From Cellulomonas massiliensis JC225 (GTDB lineage: Bacteria; Actinomycetota; Actinomycetes; Actinomycetales; Cellulomonadaceae), in NCBI RefSeq assembly GCF_000312005.1, contig NZ_HE978588.1, forward strand, positions 2,698,141-2,762,140: a stretch of DNA of 64,000 bases. The letters are read 5' to 3'. Below the pieces are notes generated by a model. It did no database searches. It was not told the DNA's origin and saw only the letters and a program-made list of their open reading frames with translations. The first letter of the stretch is position 1, and every line of letters begins with the position of its first letter. Below are positions 62,287 through 64,000 of this stretch, one piece after another. The position numbers and the translations under genes are program-made.

Positions 62287-62754
62287 TCATGGTGCCAGCC
62301 ACGGGGCCAGCACAGGCACGTTGCGCGCCACCCAGTACACGCAGATCGCCACGAGCACCCCCCAGATCACCCAGGCGGGTGCCAGGCGGGCCCGTGGCGC
62401 GCCCGTGGCGGCGCGGCGCCACCAGGCCAGCCCCGACAGCACGAGGTACGGCACGGCCAGCACGAGCGCGGGGTTCATCCCCCACGCCCCCGCGACGTCG
62501 AGGTGCGCGAGGTCGTGCACCGCGCGCAACGAGCCGCAGCCCGGGCAGTACAGGCCGGTGAGCCACAGGAACGGGCACGTCGGGTAGTGCCCCGGCTCGT
62601 GCGGGTCGACGGTGGCCACGACGAGGACCCCCGCCAGCGCGACCGTCGTCGCGGCGAGCGGCGCGGCCACGCGGCGCAGCAGCCCGTGCCCGGACGCGGC
62701 AGCCGCCCCGGACCCGACGCCGGGGGCGTCGGTCGGGGCGGCTGCCGGGGTCAC
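62287..62754 (-). CDS. DUF2752 domain-containing membrane protein
   Basis: The 155-residue protein has the same CPFLWLTGLYCPGCGSLRAVHDL motif (near residue 60) and three membrane segments. It resembles the other DUF2752 protein in the locus and is not identical. The GTG start has no clear ribosome site; it lies 14 bases after the CD225 stop, so re-initiation is possible. N-terminal 30 residues are Ala/Gly-rich. Confidence 0.82.
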   Translation of the reverse strand: MTPAAAPTDAPGVGSGAAAASGHGLLRRVAAPLAATTVALAGVLVVATVDPHEPGHYPTCPFLWLTGLYCPGCGSLRAVHDLAHLDVAGAWGMNPALVLAVPYLVLSGLAWWRRAATGAPRARLAPAWVIWGVLVAICVYWVARNVPVLAPWLAP

Positions 62755-62768
62755 GTCGGAGGGGTCGG

Positions 62769-63230
62769 TCAGTAGCCGGTCGTGCTGCTCTGCGACAGGA
62801 CGCCCGCGAAGACGAGGGCCAGGTAGATGCCGCCGACGACGACGCCGGCGATGGCGGACCAGATCGCGAACTTCTTCGCCTTGTCGGCGGAGGCCTGCGC
62901 GCCCGCGACGTCGCCCATCTGCCACTTCGAGTTCACCTGCGTCGAGAAGACGATCGACGCGATGCCGAGCGGCAGGCAGCACAGGACGGTCGAGAGGATC
63001 GCCCAGACGAGGTAGTTGTTCGGCGGCGGGCCGGCGGGCTGCTGGTAGCCACCCGCGGGGTACGGGCTCGCCGACGGCGGCGGGCCGTACTGCGAGCCGC
63101 CGTACTGCGGCGCGCCGTACTGGGGCGGCTGCGGGGAGCCGTACTGCGGCGCCTGCGGCGGCTGCTCACCCGAGCTGCCGGGCTCCTGCGGCGATCCGTA
63201 GGGGTTCTGCGGGTCGTTCGGCGTCGACAT
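62769..63230 (-). CDS. CD225/dispanin family membrane protein with PQYG repeats
   Basis: The 153-residue protein has a Pro/Gln/Tyr/Gly-rich N-terminal tail (PQYGAPQYGGSQYGPPPS) and a CD225 domain with two membrane segments (NNYLVWAILSTVLCCLPLGI, then KKFAIWSAIAGVVVGGIYL). CD225 proteins include interferon-induced IFITM proteins in animals; bacterial ones are uncharacterised. The ATG follows GGAGGAT by two bases. It heads the first of two repeated module pairs. Confidence 0.86.
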   Translation of the reverse strand: MSTPNDPQNPYGSPQEPGSSGEQPPQAPQYGSPQPPQYGAPQYGGSQYGPPPSASPYPAGGYQQPAGPPPNNYLVWAILSTVLCCLPLGIASIVFSTQVNSKWQMGDVAGAQASADKAKKFAIWSAIAGVVVGGIYLALVFAGVLSQSSTTGY

Positions 63231-63323
63231 CGATCCTCCGAGGGGTACGGCCGGCGTGGCCGGTCGGGACACGACGCGACGGGAACGCGCCGAGTGGTGC
63301 GGGTCCTGCTGGCTCCGGGACGG

Positions 63324-63629
63324 TCAGTGGCCGCCGGAACGGGCCTGGCGCGCCTTCGTGGCCTCGCCGCCCTGGCCGTGGCCCGCGAGCCGCAGCAGGC
63401 CGCCGACGACGAGCCCCGCGACGATCACGCCGAGGCCGACCACGAACAGCGGGATCTGCGCCAGCGCGACCGCGACGGAGGCGACGAGGGCACCCACGAG
63501 GATCATCCACACGGTGACCCACGCGGCGGTCGTCTTGCCGTGGTTCGTCGGCGGGGCCGAACGGGGAAGGTTGACGGTCTCCGTCCGGGTCGCGTTCTGC
63601 GCGCGGTGCGCGAGCGAGCTGTCAGCCAT
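63324..63629 (-). CDS. HGxxPAAW-type membrane protein
   Basis: This 101-residue protein has the family motif NHGKTTAAWVTVWM near residue 29, two membrane segments and a basic tail. HGxxPAAW proteins are usually encoded beside the tryptophan genes of actinobacteria, and the role is unknown. It lies downstream of the Trp-associated protein fragment and upstream of the CD225 gene. Confidence 0.88.
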   Translation of the reverse strand: MADSSLAHRAQNATRTETVNLPRSAPPTNHGKTTAAWVTVWMILVGALVASVAVALAQIPLFVVGLGVIVAGLVVGGLLRLAGHGQGGEATKARQARSGGH

Positions 63630-63743
63630 GGGGATGGTGCCTTTCCTGGTGCGTCGCGATCACCCTAGCGGACCTGCCGCCGGCCCGACCGTCGTGGCCG
63701 CCTCCGCCGCGCACCGTGTCGGGCGGGCGGGCGGCGCCGGCCG

Positions 63744-64000
63744 TCACGACGGGTCGTCGCCGCGCGAGAGGGCGTCCCAGTCGTCGCGCTCGTCGGGCTC
63801 CGCCGCACCCGCCGCAGGACGAGCGGACGGCTGCTCGTGCCCCCGCGTCGACCCCCACGACCGCGACACCCGCACGAACCACACCGCGAGCAGCACGTCG
63901 AGGACCCCGACCGCCACGGCGGCCCAGGGCGCGACGCCGACCGTGACGGGCCCCGACCCGCCGACCCCCGTCGCGGCGAGCACCACGGGCCGGACGGCAC
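63744..64000 (-). CDS. Trp biosynthesis-associated membrane protein, C-terminal part (partial)
   Basis: The reading frame is open to the right edge of the window. Only the last 85 or so residues are seen: a membrane helix (APWAAVAVGVLDVLLAVWFV) and a tail ending WDALSRGDDPS, typical of the TIGR02234 Trp-operon-associated family. The start lies beyond 64000. It would head the trp locus. Confidence 0.8.
   Translation of the reverse strand, partial: AVRPVVLAATGVGGSGPVTVGVAPWAAVAVGVLDVLLAVWFVRVSRSWGSTRGHEQPSARPAAGAAEPDERDDWDALSRGDDPS

Overview
The window is a contiguous piece of a very GC-rich actinobacterial chromosome. The gene orders uvrC-rapZ-yvcK-whiA-gap, uvrB-coaE-rpsA-polA with an ANTAR response regulator, and trpC-trpB-trpA-lgt are typical of Actinobacteria. 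Content and codon use fit a Cellulomonas-like Micrococcales organism, but the genus is an inference. I see no phage, insertion sequence, CRISPR array or sign of recent transfer; this is core chromosome with lineage-specific insertions.

Layout. 1-5.4 kb (minus): start of gap, then whiA, yvcK, rapZ and uvrC, the last three joined by 4-bp stop/start overlaps. 5.4-7.9 kb (plus): a winged-helix regulator with an MFS exporter, then an OsmC-like protein. 7.9-10.8 kb: uvrA under a LexA box. 10.9-17.1 kb: GH15 glycosidase, acyl-CoA dehydrogenase, YciI protein, and two tandem terC genes behind a yybP-ykoY (Mn2+) riboswitch. 17-24.8 kb: uvrB, two VOC proteins, a hypothetical gene, coaE, rpsA, pfkA and a methyltransferase. 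24.8-30.8 kb: acetate-type symporter operon, polA, a PaaI-like thioesterase and a GNAT protein. 31-36.8 kb: a branched-chain amino-acid ABC transporter (livH-livM-livG-livF plus a divergently placed binding lipoprotein). 37-40.8 kb: endonuclease/exonuclease/phosphatase protein, ANTAR regulator, tRNA-Leu(CAA), gamma-glutamyltransferase. 40.8-49.3 kb: PAS/GAF/PP2C phosphatase, a membrane-lipase fusion, a frameshifted flippase-like gene, and marR / idi-crtE. 49.4-57 kb: pyk and gltD-gltB. 57-64 kb: lgt, trpA, trpB, trpC, then two repeats of a small membrane-protein module (CD225 or DUF4190 protein plus DUF2752), an HGxxPAAW protein and the C-terminus of a Trp-associated membrane protein.

How it works together. 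The three uvr genes supply complete UvrABC excision repair, and polA supplies gap filling; in this window only uvrA carries a recognisable SOS box. Central carbon genes (gap, pfkA, pyk, yvcK) and nitrogen assimilation (gltBD) lie close together. The trp locus encodes the late tryptophan steps and is translationally coupled through to lgt.

The strongest regulatory signal is a recurring promoter layout: a TANNNT or CANNNT hexamer 6-8 bases before the start codon and no Shine-Dalgarno sequence, at about seventeen gene heads. This points to widespread leaderless translation. Other notable points are the Mn2+ riboswitch whose outer stem competes with a ribosome-site hairpin, a tRNA-Leu(CAA) with a short variable loop, a one-base frameshift in a G tract, a 17-bp perfect operator-like dyad between uvrC and its divergent regulator, and the duplicated CD225/DUF2752-type module inside the trp locus.
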